A DNA stretch of 64,000 nucleotides from Rachycentron canadum (taxonomy: Eukaryota > Chordata > Actinopteri > Carangiformes > Rachycentridae). The notes under the pieces were generated by a model. It ran no database searches. It had not been told where the DNA came from and saw only the letters and a program-made list of their open reading frames with translations. The position numbers and the translations under genes are program-made. Positions 20,801 to 32,800 of this stretch are shown in pieces; the first letter of the stretch is position 1; the number at the start of each line of letters is the position of its first letter. Location: NCBI GenBank assembly GCA_038496675.1, contig CM076667.1, positions 16,389,469 to 16,453,468 of the forward strand, written 5' to 3'.

Positions 20801-23800
20801 GCCCCATAACTTTGTGTTGACCCATGTTCAAATCCCTGCATGGTATTGAACACAAAGTGGGAGGTGCCTTTTCTTCATGCATGACGTCTTTTCATGTTAT
20901 GAGCTGATATACTGTAACAGTAACTCTTGTCTATGTTAATGTAATTATAAGCATATTACAATGACCTTTGCTTGTTGCTCATTATTAATCACTGTTCATG
21001 CAAGGGTGAAACACGTGGAAAAACAATCCATCACGTGCAGAAGCTGTCAGGTAAAAGAGATGAAAAGTTTCTAATATTATTGAACAACTCGATCTAAAGG
21101 TCATTCTGTATTGCTCAAACAAGTAAAGCCAATTTCACACACACCCTCTTTTTAATTCCTGTTGGAAACGCTTGTTCACCAAAACGTGATTAACATTTGA
21201 TGACCTTTCCCATGAAGAATATTGAGACTAGCATTCCTCTGATTTTCATTGTCTGTGTCACAAATGATTCTTTGGAAGTTTATTATGTCAATGAAATTTA
21301 TGAGGACAGCTTAGGACTATCGATGGAGAAATGACCCAGTGAGGCTGAAAAGCATAATTTTATAGGGAGTTGCAATGGCCCTTGGAAATAACACAGATAA
21401 TTCATTCAACTTTACTTCAGGCAACGTGCTGTGCTAAAAGAAACAGCCTGTAAAGGGCAAACATGTCCACATTAAAAGAAGACTGTAAGCTGGAGTGAGT
21501 GTGTATGTGTGTATATTTTCATTTATATGTATATTTATTTATTGTTAAAATTAAATGAGGTGAAGTCCCAACACACAGAAGCACATCTAAAGGTTTTGTT
21601 AGCTTGGGACAGAGCCAGGCTTGCTTTATACTAACTTATAAATAAGATAACCACATGCTGTCATCTAAATCTTGGCTACTCCTTTTTGCTAGACAAGAGC
21701 TTTGGCTACTGTTGCCTTTACAAGATAAGAAGTTATAATAGTCCAGAAAAGTGACAAGACAGCCCAGGACTAGCTGGTTAGCCTGCTAACATTGTTTTTT
21801 CCCCCTCTGGAGACAACTCTTGTTGAGTAAAGCTCAAAAGATTGAAAAGAAAAGATTCAAGAGATACTCTACATCTACACTTTAGATTTTGTTATAAAAC
21901 TCAAAAATGCCACTAAAGAGCAAATGAATTACAGAATAATCATGATTCCATCCAAGAAACCCATTGGTCTTATTACATAATTACTTCATTATTTCATCAA
22001 GACACCAGAACCCAAGACAACAGTGACATTTCAGCTGCCATCTCTGATTTCACAGACACGGTGAACTTTCAATTTGCTGTCTCCCCATTGCTCACCACGA
22101 AAAAGCAATTACACCTATCACCTGTGCAAATCAAATTTTTATATTTGATGACACATCAGGTAGAGAAGCGCTTCCTGTTTTGGCACTTGACTTTCCCAGG
22201 TCTTTTGACCTAATCAAGTCGCGCAAGAGAGAAAAGGAAGTCATTTTCTAATTACACCACGATCTACAATGAGAAGGTGGTAATAAAATCTATGTTTCTG
22301 TCTTTTTTTTTATCATCAAGGAAACAAGAACAGCTTGGAAACAGCTGGCACAAGCACGCAAAGCTTTTAACTTTGAGATAATAAATATGAAAATGGACAG
22401 ATTCCTGCCCCTGATCCCGAATATTTACAATCAAGGCCTGAGCATAACCCTTTCCTCTGTTTTTAGTGTGGCAGGAGTTGACTCAGTTGCACTGTGACTT
22501 ATATGGGTGAATGTATCTGAACTCCAATTAACTCTGTCTGTGAAGAATAACCTCTGACTGAATGACGAATAGACGAGAGACTAAAAGTTTCTTCTGTCTC
22601 TCTTGATTATCTGATGATTAAAGGCTTCAAAAAGCAGAACCAAAACTCCACATTAACTTCAGGTTAATCCAGGCCGACATTCTGTGTTATATGTATTTCT
22701 TTATCATCTCTTTTTCAAACATAGAGTCAGCCTCGCTTATCTTACTTGATTGGTGATTCGGGGGAGCGAAGCCATTGATTGCTTTTCCTCTCACAAACAT
22801 GCCGTTGTTCTCGGGGTTTGATTGATGGGCCTGGATGATCTCATTGAGCTTGTGCTGCAAGGCGACAAAGTCCTGAGAAGTCTTTGCGATCTGTTGAAAG
22901 AGATAAGACAGAAATAAGAGCAGGGAAAAAAAGTTGAGTTGCAGAGGTGACAGGGCGTAAAAATGGTGTTACCTGTTTTGAGAAGTTCTCTATCTGGTCA
23001 GCTTCATTCTGTGCTGTTTGCTTGTTGGCCTTCAGGTTCTTCCTGTCTTTGTATCCTCTGAAGTTACTCTGGATCTTCACTGCAGCCTGTTCCTCCTCCA
23101 GTCTTTCTTTTTCAGCATTAGTCTCCTCTTTACGTTCAATCACTACATCAGTAACGTCCAGGACCTCCTCTTCCAGCTTCTCTTTACTTTTCTCCTCCAC
23201 ATCATTGGCAGCTTCTTCCTTCACCTTCTTCTGTGCCTCTCTCTCTTCTTTCAGCTTCTTTCGGTCCCGATGGCCTCTGAAGTTACTTTGGAGGACAGTA
23301 GCGGCTTTTTCCTCATCCAGCCCATCCAGGTTTTCAGTAGATTCATCCTGCTGGGATTCTGGCACTGACTTTTCTGTGTGCATGACTTCTTTTGGAGCTT
23401 CTGGTGTGACCTCTTTCTCCTTCCTCTTCTTCTTTGGGATCTTTCCCTCCTCCTCAAGTCGTTTGCGCTCCTTGTGGCCACGGAAGTTACTCTGAATCAC
23501 CACAGCCGCTTTGGTCTCATCTGCGTCTTCTGACTTGACATTACTTAAAGAAACGTCTCCCTCTTCTTGAGCTTCTGTTGAGTCTTCTTTTTCTTTTTCT
23601 GTTTGTTCACTGCTGATTTCCTTTGCTGGTGTTGGAGTTTCAGGAGCTTCTTCTTCTTCAGCGGGAGGGCTGATTGATACGGATGCTTCATCTTCACCAG
23701 TTGGGCTTTTTTCTTTCTGTTTCGCTGGGATTTTGCCCTCTTCTTGCAATCTCTTCCTCTCTTTGTGACCTCTGAAATTACTCTGGAGAACAGTGGCTGC

Positions 23801-26800
23801 CTTGGTTTCCTCCTCTAAGCTGACAGCCCCTTCCCCTGGAGCACTTTCCTGTCCGTTCTCCTGCTTCTTGTCCTCTTCCTGCTCTTTTCCCGCATCTGCT
23901 GCTGGGGCGTCCGCAATCACTGCCTCATCCCCCACTTCTGTATGTTCATCATCTTCTGGCACCTGTGTATGATCACTGTCATCATTTTCCTCTGCTTCAT
24001 AAGTACTTTCTTCATCCTCATCATTCTCCTCTGTCTTTTCCCCTTCTTCTCCCTTGACAGCAGGCTCTTCTCCACCTTTTTCCTGTTCCCCTTCCACCAA
24101 TGCGTTTGGTGGCAGCTCTAGCTCGGCCCCAGCCATTGTCTTTTTTCTCTCCTTAAACTTTTTCCTCTCCTTGTAGCCCCTGTAGTTGCTCTGGAGAACC
24201 ACAGCAGCTTTAGTTTCCTCCTCCTCGTTCTTTGCTTCATTTTGTGGACCAGAGGCACATTCATCATTGGTGGCATTCTCTGGTTGAAGAGCCTGTTCCT
24301 CCTTTTCTTTAAGGACCTTCTCTGCTTTCTCTTTCTCTATGGCTTCCCTAAAAAAGAACATAGGTGCATCTTTATCAAAAAACAAACAACAATTGCCTCC
24401 GTTCCAATGACAGCCAGATCCAGAGGCATATTGTTTTGGAGTCATACATCACGTCAGTATTTGTAAAAGGTCAATATAATCAAGTGATATATCAGTAATG
24501 CCTTGAGGGAACTTTGGCACACTTCAAATTTGGCACAAACACTCAAGGATGAACTGATTAGATTTTGGTGGTCAAAGGTCAATGGTGAAGGTCACATTGA
24601 CATGTGATATCTCAGTAATTCCTTGAAGAAACTTTGAACCACAATCTAATCAGTTCATGCTTTTTTCAAAATTGAAGGACGATGGTCAATGTGACCTCAT
24701 AAAACATTTTTTAGCCATTACTCAAGACTTCTGCCAGCAGTTATGACAGAATTTTCACACAAATGGTTAATACTTTATATGATAAACAGGGATATAATCT
24801 AGTTTTAAGGGAATATTGTTAGAATTTTCTCCTACCGTTTCCTTTTGAAGCTTTTCCTTTCCTTATGCCCTCTGTAGCGGGCCTGAATCTTGGTTGCAGC
24901 CTTGTTCTTTTCATCTACCAACTCCTTATACTTCTTTTTTGCGAGATAGCCCCTGCAAACTGAAGAGGAAGACAAATGAAACATACACCAATATAATTCA
25001 CACTAAGTTGGAGGAATATGTAGGAAAAGTGTTCTCACCAGCCTGAAACTGGATGATGAAGGCCTCAAACTTTGCTTTGTTTTTGTCATCAGCGACCCTC
25101 TTCCGAGCTTTATGACCTCTGTAAGCTGGAGATTAAAGCATGAATTACCATCACTGCTCCGTGACTCATTCATATTCTGGGACACTAGCAGAGTGTACAG
25201 ATCACTAACCTGACTGCAGCACCAGGGCACTCTGTTCTCGCTCTTTTAATATCCGCCTGTATCGCTTGGTTCCCAGCCAGCCTCGTACATACGCTTGGAC
25301 CAGAATGATGCGTTGTGTGGCCTGCTGCACCATCAGATTCAGATGTTCAACGTGGTAGTACTTCAGGAAAACCTGAGAGCCAAGACACATAAACACTTTA
25401 CTGATCACAATATCAAATCTCTGTTTGTCTGACTTGTGTTGCAATAATGGTTACACATTACTGACATTTCTAGCAACTGTCTACAATAACTGTAAATATA
25501 AATTGAAGGTGGGCATTACAATCAGACTGTATAATCAAGAGACGCTGTAGTTTAAGGTTAGTGCAATCAGGAAGCAAATGCTCCCAGGTACTGAAGGTAT
25601 GAAACTCTGATTTGGTTTCTTGGTCTATTAAACTTCATTGAGTTTACTCATCATCAATCCTTAAAAACTGGTCTTCTTTTCCACAAGGGATCTTACCACA
25701 GTCTGAGAAAAATAAAAAAGTGTGTCGGGAAAGAAATACGCTAACTTTTTATTTTAGTTTTATTTTGGGATATGGAGGACCCAGCGTTTACCCATTCTAA
25801 AGAGTCAAAGTCAGAATATCTCAACCTCTGCTGCTTTAGTTTTCAGTGAAATACCACCAATCACTGGAGTCCAAATTTAAAGGCATTTTATTCTGGGGTG
25901 ACGTCGCCCAGGGACATGCCACCGACTCACTGTACAAGGCTGCACAAGGCTGTGATGGAGATTTGATTACAAAAATAAAAGTTAAAATGGATAATCGTTT
26001 TTCTTACCTTTGTCTTCCCCATTGCCCAGTTCTCAAGCTTGGCCTTCTCCAGTATTGCAGCACATGTCTCTGGAGTCACAGCTGGCTCCTCGTGAGCATG
26101 AAAAGCCAAGATGTAGTACCTGTAACAATCAGTGTAATCAGCTGGATACTAATGTCAGAGCCAGCACAGAATATCCACTTCATCTTAAATCAGCTGTTTC
26201 CCTCGTTTGAACTGGAGTGAAGCGAGAACCTGCTGACCTCTTTATGAAGTTAGCAAACAGGATGCGGTGAGAGTAACCCTGCCGCCTGATCTTGGCGGTC
26301 TCCAGAACCCCAGTGTAGCGCAGCTGAACCAGGACCTTCTCCCGGTCGAATTTGCTGGCTTGACGATCGTTGTTGGGTTTGATACAGCGCACAAAGTGGG
26401 GCTGCCCTGCCACCATCTTGGACAGCAGGTCCATCAGAGAGTACTACAAAGAGCATGAGAGGAAAGAAACTCAAAGTACGTATCACGAGGATTTGAAAAA
26501 ATAAAAATAGAAAAATCTTACTCTGAAGTAGGAGGCCACTGTTTGTGTTCTCATGTTGGTGGTTTCTCTTGGGTGATAAGGCGTGTCTCCATGTTCACTG
26601 GACTGAAAGAACAAACATTAAACATATCAAAAAAACATAATAAATCATGCTTTACTGCCTGGTTATACTACTCTCTGCACCACTTATATCTTTTTTTAAA
26701 GCTTATGAAATAAATGGGAAAATTTTGATAAGGCCGCCAGAGTGGTAGAGGATAAGGGAGCAAAAGAAACACTGAGGTTCATTCAAGTATTTGCAGCAAA

Positions 26801-29800
26801 GTATTAACATTAATGTCAGCTGCAGCCAATCTATAGATGATTCACATCTTTAAAATCATAAAGGAGGACATTTTTTCATCAAAGCATTCTTTTTTTTTCT
26901 TCTTCTTTTGAAAAATCACCAATCACCGTTTGCTTTTGTACTGTGTCATCAAGAGGCACATCGAGCAAGCTTTTTTTTTCAGGCTTGAGCTTTAATTCCC
27001 GAGAAGGCTGCAAAAGAGACGCATAAAATGGATAAACAACAAAAAAAAAAAAAAAGCGCCAAATCAAGAGGGCTGCATAAATATAACTTGTCTGATGCTA
27101 TAATAAAAAATAAAAAAAATCATTATACTAATATATATTTGAAAATCAAACAAAAGTTATATGTTTAAAACTGGTATAATTGACTATGGAGTTACAGTAT
27201 TTGCTCTCAAGACAACACAGACAGCTACATCAACATTAAAATAACAATTTAAGAAGCTCTAAATCTAATTCTCAGCACTAACACACTGGGAGGGGAGGAC
27301 TTCGTTCTATCAGCAACACCGTAGCATTTAAAAGCTCATTGTGGCGTTTTAAGAGCAAAGCCTTTGATGAGCTTTTTTGTCTAACACATGCAGATGAATG
27401 GAAATAGATTCAAGAACTCATCAAAAACAGTTCATTTGAATGTAGCGACAGTCAATTGCTTTTTGGTGAAAAAACTGCCCCAATTTTCACACTCAGGTGC
27501 TGAAATCGTGAACTTCCACAATGTAAACTGATGGCACAGAGTTGTGTCATCAGGAGGAATGTATTTTTTATTTTTTTTTTCACAGGAAACTGAAAGAGAC
27601 TTGGGCTGATTACTGAATGCTTTAAATACAAATATGTAAAGTCTTAATACTTGGCATGATGCTATAAACAGACAAATCCTCCACGGTCATGGATGTGAAC
27701 AGGTATCAGCATAGCATAAATTCCTATGTCCAGAGGTGGAGATGTTGTTCATCCATTTAGCATTTTACAAAGCAAGGTTGTGCACATGCATGAGTTCACT
27801 GACGTGACATGGACTATATGTATAAGGGGGAAATAACAGGAATCATCTGTAGAGAAACACAAGGCCCCTACATTCTAGACATCTAGAACCAGATACCACA
27901 ATGAAACTTTTGGCCCAGTATACACCCTGGGTCCACGGCCCAAGTCTGGCCCATATAGTTCTACCTCTGGGTAGATTCTGGCTGTTATCTTGACTGAAAA
28001 TCAGAAGATTTTCTGTGTGTGTGCCACAATTGTACCAGATTTGGAAGCAACATCTGAAAATCATGCTGTATATGGGCCAGACTTGGGCCAACAAACCCGT
28101 TGTTAAGCGGGCCAGAAGAAACACAAGCATGAAAGCAAAAATATGAGTTAAATGTATATTGCTATCTGTGGAGTGACTGAAAATGTCACCAAATTGGTAA
28201 AATAACGTGTACACCAATGTATAAACTACATGAAAATATGTTAATTACCTCACTGAAAGAAAACGAACTGTATAAGGTTAGCACGCCCATCTTTTATGAT
28301 AGGAATGCAGAGAAAGAGAAAGCAATGAGGAGAGAAGGAGACAAAAAAGGTCAGAAAATAAAAGGCTATAGTTACTTGGGTAAAAAAAAAAGTAGGAACA
28401 GGAGAGGCTGAATTGTAATTCAAGAGAAGTACTTGGGTGTGGTAGTGACAGGAGAAAAAAAATGAATCCAACAACTTTTCAGAGGGAAGTTCGTGATGTA
28501 GGAGATATTACAGTGATAATGCCGACAGCGCTGTAAGTACCTTGGCAAAGGTGATGGTGCGTGTCGGGGTCCGCGGGCTGCGCATTGTGTTTATGCCTTT
28601 GCCCTTGGTGTGGGCAAGGTTGCCTGAGAAAGAGGCAAAGAGAGGATAAGGGTCAGCGAACAAACCCAGAACTTGAGCGGAGCAGATACTGGAAGAATTC
28701 AGTCGTCTTTTCCTTTTTTATGTGAGTTACAGCTGATTAGGTCAGTGACTACAACCACGTGCTGTCATGAAACGCCAACGCTCGATTCTACTTAGAAGAG
28801 TGATTATGTGATTATTGGCTTTGCAATTCGATTTTGACAGAGGCTCCTCTGCCAAGTTCGGATGCCAAGGCCAGCTTGTTACAACAAATGTCTGGCAGAC
28901 AGAGGGAGGAAAGCCCTGCTAAGAGGGGTAACAATAGCCTGTTGTTTCACTTCAAGTATGTATTTAGAGCTGCTTAATTAAGAGGTTGTGGTAAACAACT
29001 TCCATCATTCTTGTGTACAACCTGTGTTATTCTTTACCTGTTTTGGTGAGGGGGTGGGTGACTAGTTTCCGAACAAGCTCATTCTCCGACGACCTCAGCA
29101 GCAGGACGATGTCGGCAGGAAGTGTGTCTCTGTTCTTGGCCAAGAAGCCTGCAGCATTGTAAATCACCTTTGATGGGAAAAAAAATCCCATGTGAGATTG
29201 TTTTTACATGGCAAGTGGCTTCAGTTTAAAATGAAACCTCTGTGAAACACATCATCATCAAATGTCAATTACCTTTCCAGCATAGTGGTGAATCCCAAAG
29301 CCAAGGTCGACCCTCTTTGGTCTCCAGAAGCTTTTCGTCTTGAGATTATCTTCAAATTTTTCTAAAATACCAGATTGCACATCAGTTTATTATCTCTCAA
29401 CCACCCAAGACTAAGTAAGAAATCAGAAACTACATTAGAGTACATTATGCTATACATGCATTATGGAAAATTACCTTCCCTAAAAAGTAGGTCTTTCTGA
29501 AGATTGGTTTTAAAACTTGCTGTACTCTCTGAGACTTTGTTCTCTTGCCAGAAATAAGGGATTAGTTTTGTTTTTTTTCCCCTCAATTTCTGATCTGGTA
29601 CCTGTTCAATACTGAAAACCCACAAGGTTGGCTTCTCCTCCAAATTTTGTTGAGATGGATCTCAACAAAATTTGGTTAAGCAAAGAACATAAAAATTCTC
29701 CCATTCCTCAAAACTTTGGTCCTGGTTGCCATTGTTACTGAGAAAGACTTTGCATACTTAGTCAGTAAATATAGCCAAACCAAATACAGGCTGTAGACAG

Positions 29801-32800
29801 TAAATCCAGGCAAAAGCAGATTTCATTCTGCTGTGGTAGAAATGACTGACCTACGAGGGTCTGGTCTGTGGCCTGCGGGAAGCGACTCTCCTCATCAAGC
29901 AGTGACAGCATCCCCATGGGCTTCTGTAGGAAGAGATCCAGCAGGGGCCGGTTGTCCTCATACTCAATCATCCGAGCATCCACCTCCTCATTCAGGTATT
30001 CGTCCTGTACATAAATGCCAGACACATTGAATATAAGGTCATATCCTTTTCTGTTTTTTTCTTGTTTCCATTGTTCTCAGTAGGGCTGAATACTGTATAA
30101 AGTTTGGAAAGTTTAAAATGTGATTTCCTAATCTCTTCACTCCCATGTCTCATTGTCTCACTCCTGGCTTTAACCAGCTCCATTACGCCTAGAAATGCAG
30201 CAGGAAGAGCAGCCAGTTGTTCGCCCAAAAAAGAGCAATGTTCAATGTTGCGAACAAGATTGAACATTTTTGAAATAAAGAACCTGATAAAGGGAAAATG
30301 ATGCAAAGATGGCATTTTTGTGTGTGGAAATAAAACATTAGTTTTCTGGGTCAAATAATTGAAGTTGAATATCTCATATGAGACCAGGTTGGATTAGCCA
30401 ATATAATTCAGTCTGTTTCCTGCTACACAGCTGTCAGACAAGGTAAGTTTGTTCTGTGGCTTCATTTTATAGACTGTTGACATATAATGAGAATTTTCCC
30501 AGTTTCATTTTGACTTAGTCTTGCACATAACACAACAGTATCAAGTATATATTTAAATCCACTTTGTATTTGGGCTCTTTTCTACTCACATTCAGTGATA
30601 CCTCTTTAATGTCACACTGGAGCGCTCAGAGACTACAGGACAAAGACTTTCCATACTGGAGGCACCTGACAACATAAATGAGCTAAACTCAACCCTCCAA
30701 TGACAGGACAGAATTAAATCCAGAACTTGTTGTGTTTGAGCTCAGTGTACTTACAAACTGCTCTTTTCCCTGTTTGGATGAATCTGGCCTGGGGGGGCAA
30801 AGTGAGCTTAGCCCTGCACTTTATATTGAGCTAACCTGATCACGTCAGGTTGACTGACTCTCAGGGCTGCTAGTATGACTCAGCAACATTGCCGGCGACT
30901 TCAGTTCCGTGAAGAAAAAAAAAGGACAAAGTGGGAACAAACAACATCAAATCAACAGGCTTATTCTAGCATGAACTGCTCACTGTGAGGTAAATGAAGC
31001 ACTTCAGGAAATCTGTGGGGATGGAGATTGATTGGGTCAATATGTAACTGCATGTGTAAACATATATGGAAACAGTGTTCTCAGACATTCGGACCCAACT
31101 GTGGATGAAATAGTAAATCTATATGAATTAGTGATAAAACCTTTAATATACAGTAATGCTACCTTTAATTTATATTACTCTAGATGTGACAGGCTAGGTG
31201 TGCTGTGCTTCGTAATCTCATTGCACAGTAAGTTTCCCCTCTGTGTGCGTCTCTCTATATATATGGTGGCAGTATAGGACAAATGTATTTCTGGGCCTGG
31301 TGCCAACAATACCCAAGAGTGAGTTTAAGTCCAACGCTAACTGTCTTCAACTCCTAATTGACCCTCGTTTATAGTGATTTATGGCTCCTCTCCATGGGTG
31401 AGACCAAATCATTTAACATTAGCAAACCATTCTCTGCCCCCCCCACTCCCTAGGCAACACACACCCCCAGAGGCCGCACAAAAGGAGAAGTGGGAGCCTC
31501 ATTCTCCCGTAAATAAAGACAGCAGCATATTTCACCCTTGCCATCTCTCTTAAAGCGCAGAGTGACAAATGAAGACATGTTATCACCATTTAGATGGAAA
31601 TGAGGTAGTACCAAGGTGAAAAATGCACATAAAGGAGGGACTCAAGCACCCCCCGAAAGTACTCTTTGATGCAGCGGTGGGTCATTGGGATTCACCTGTT
31701 CCCATGCAAATATGTGCTGGTTGAAGTAAAACTGGATCTGCTCGTTGGCGATGTTGATGCAGAGCTGCTCGAAGGAGTTCTTCTTGAAGTTCTCGAAACC
31801 GAAGATGTCCAAGATGCCAATGTTCAAGCCCTTGTCATCCTCTCTGGAGGAGAGAAGAATGAAATATCAGGTCTTGACTTGATTTGACATGTTTCTGTGT
31901 CTATTGCAGTTTGATATTTTTCAGGGATTTCACAGGTTCCTTCTACATACTTTCCATACAAAAAATAGAAACTTTGTGAGATGATCTCATTCTGTATTCA
32001 TGAGGGCACGTAAACACAGGCTATCACATTTCCTGCTCCTGATCTCACCCTAGGTGGCTGTCGGGCCGCAGCAGCGTGTTGATGCGGTTGACGATCCAGC
32101 TGAAGAGGCGGCCGTAGAGAGCCTTGCCCATGGCGTCCCTCACCTCTGCTGCCTTTTCCACAGTGTTGGGCCTGACGATTGTTTCTCCCCGGGCCACAAC
32201 GCAGTGGGATGTCAGGGCTTCCTGGAGCTCGTCTGAACGGATGCACAGCAGTGAGGCCACTGAGGGGACATAAGATAAGGGATGTGATGAAAGTTAAAGT
32301 TTCTTGAGTAGTACAAGTGGATGTGAGTGCAAGTAATACAGGCAACGTGTGCAAACTTTAAAGTGCCCTCATTCAGATTCAGAAATATGGATAATGTTCT
32401 GGGTTCATATTAAAATAAGTGAGCACTCATTTTCTCTTTGCTCATCTTGACAGCTTTGTAAATTACCAGTCAGGACAAATGTTTAAATTTAGAAAACATA
32501 ATGCCAGAGGAAAATCATGTCCTGTGAAATCTACCCATTGCAAATGTATGTTTGGTAATGATGTCTCTGTAATTCTGCACTAGCCTGTCTGTACTGATGG
32601 ATAATTTATCTCAGAACAATAGTTTCCTATATTTAGCACCACTCCACCTGGAGCTCTCTGCTGAGTTAATGGAAAGGAGCAGAAGAGAAGTGGGGGTGCA
32701 GAGGTGGAAATTCAGTCATGTTTGGTTTTACATCATCTTTTACTGAAGAGTAGCCAGCCCCCCGCCTCCCTCACTTTCCTCTCCTCTTACCGTTCTCTAG

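Larger units (their letters stand above)
26603..28540 (-). other. MYO3A intron 22
   Basis: A 1.9-kb intron inside the loop-2 coding region. It holds an 81-bp candidate cassette exon (26927-27007) and an inverted-repeat element (27937-28089). Confidence 0.6.

Noticed and set aside
21603..21800. Fragment resembling the repeat at 58083-58305
   Set aside because: Only a short word (ACAGAGCCAGGCT) matches; too weak to call.
22947..23495. Serine/phenylalanine-rich plus-strand open frame
   Set aside because: It is the antisense shadow of the Glu/Lys-rich MYO3A tail exon.
22841..24445. 534-codon open frame taken as a whole gene
   Set aside because: Only 22973-24347 is exon; both ends of the open frame run into intron past clear splice sites.
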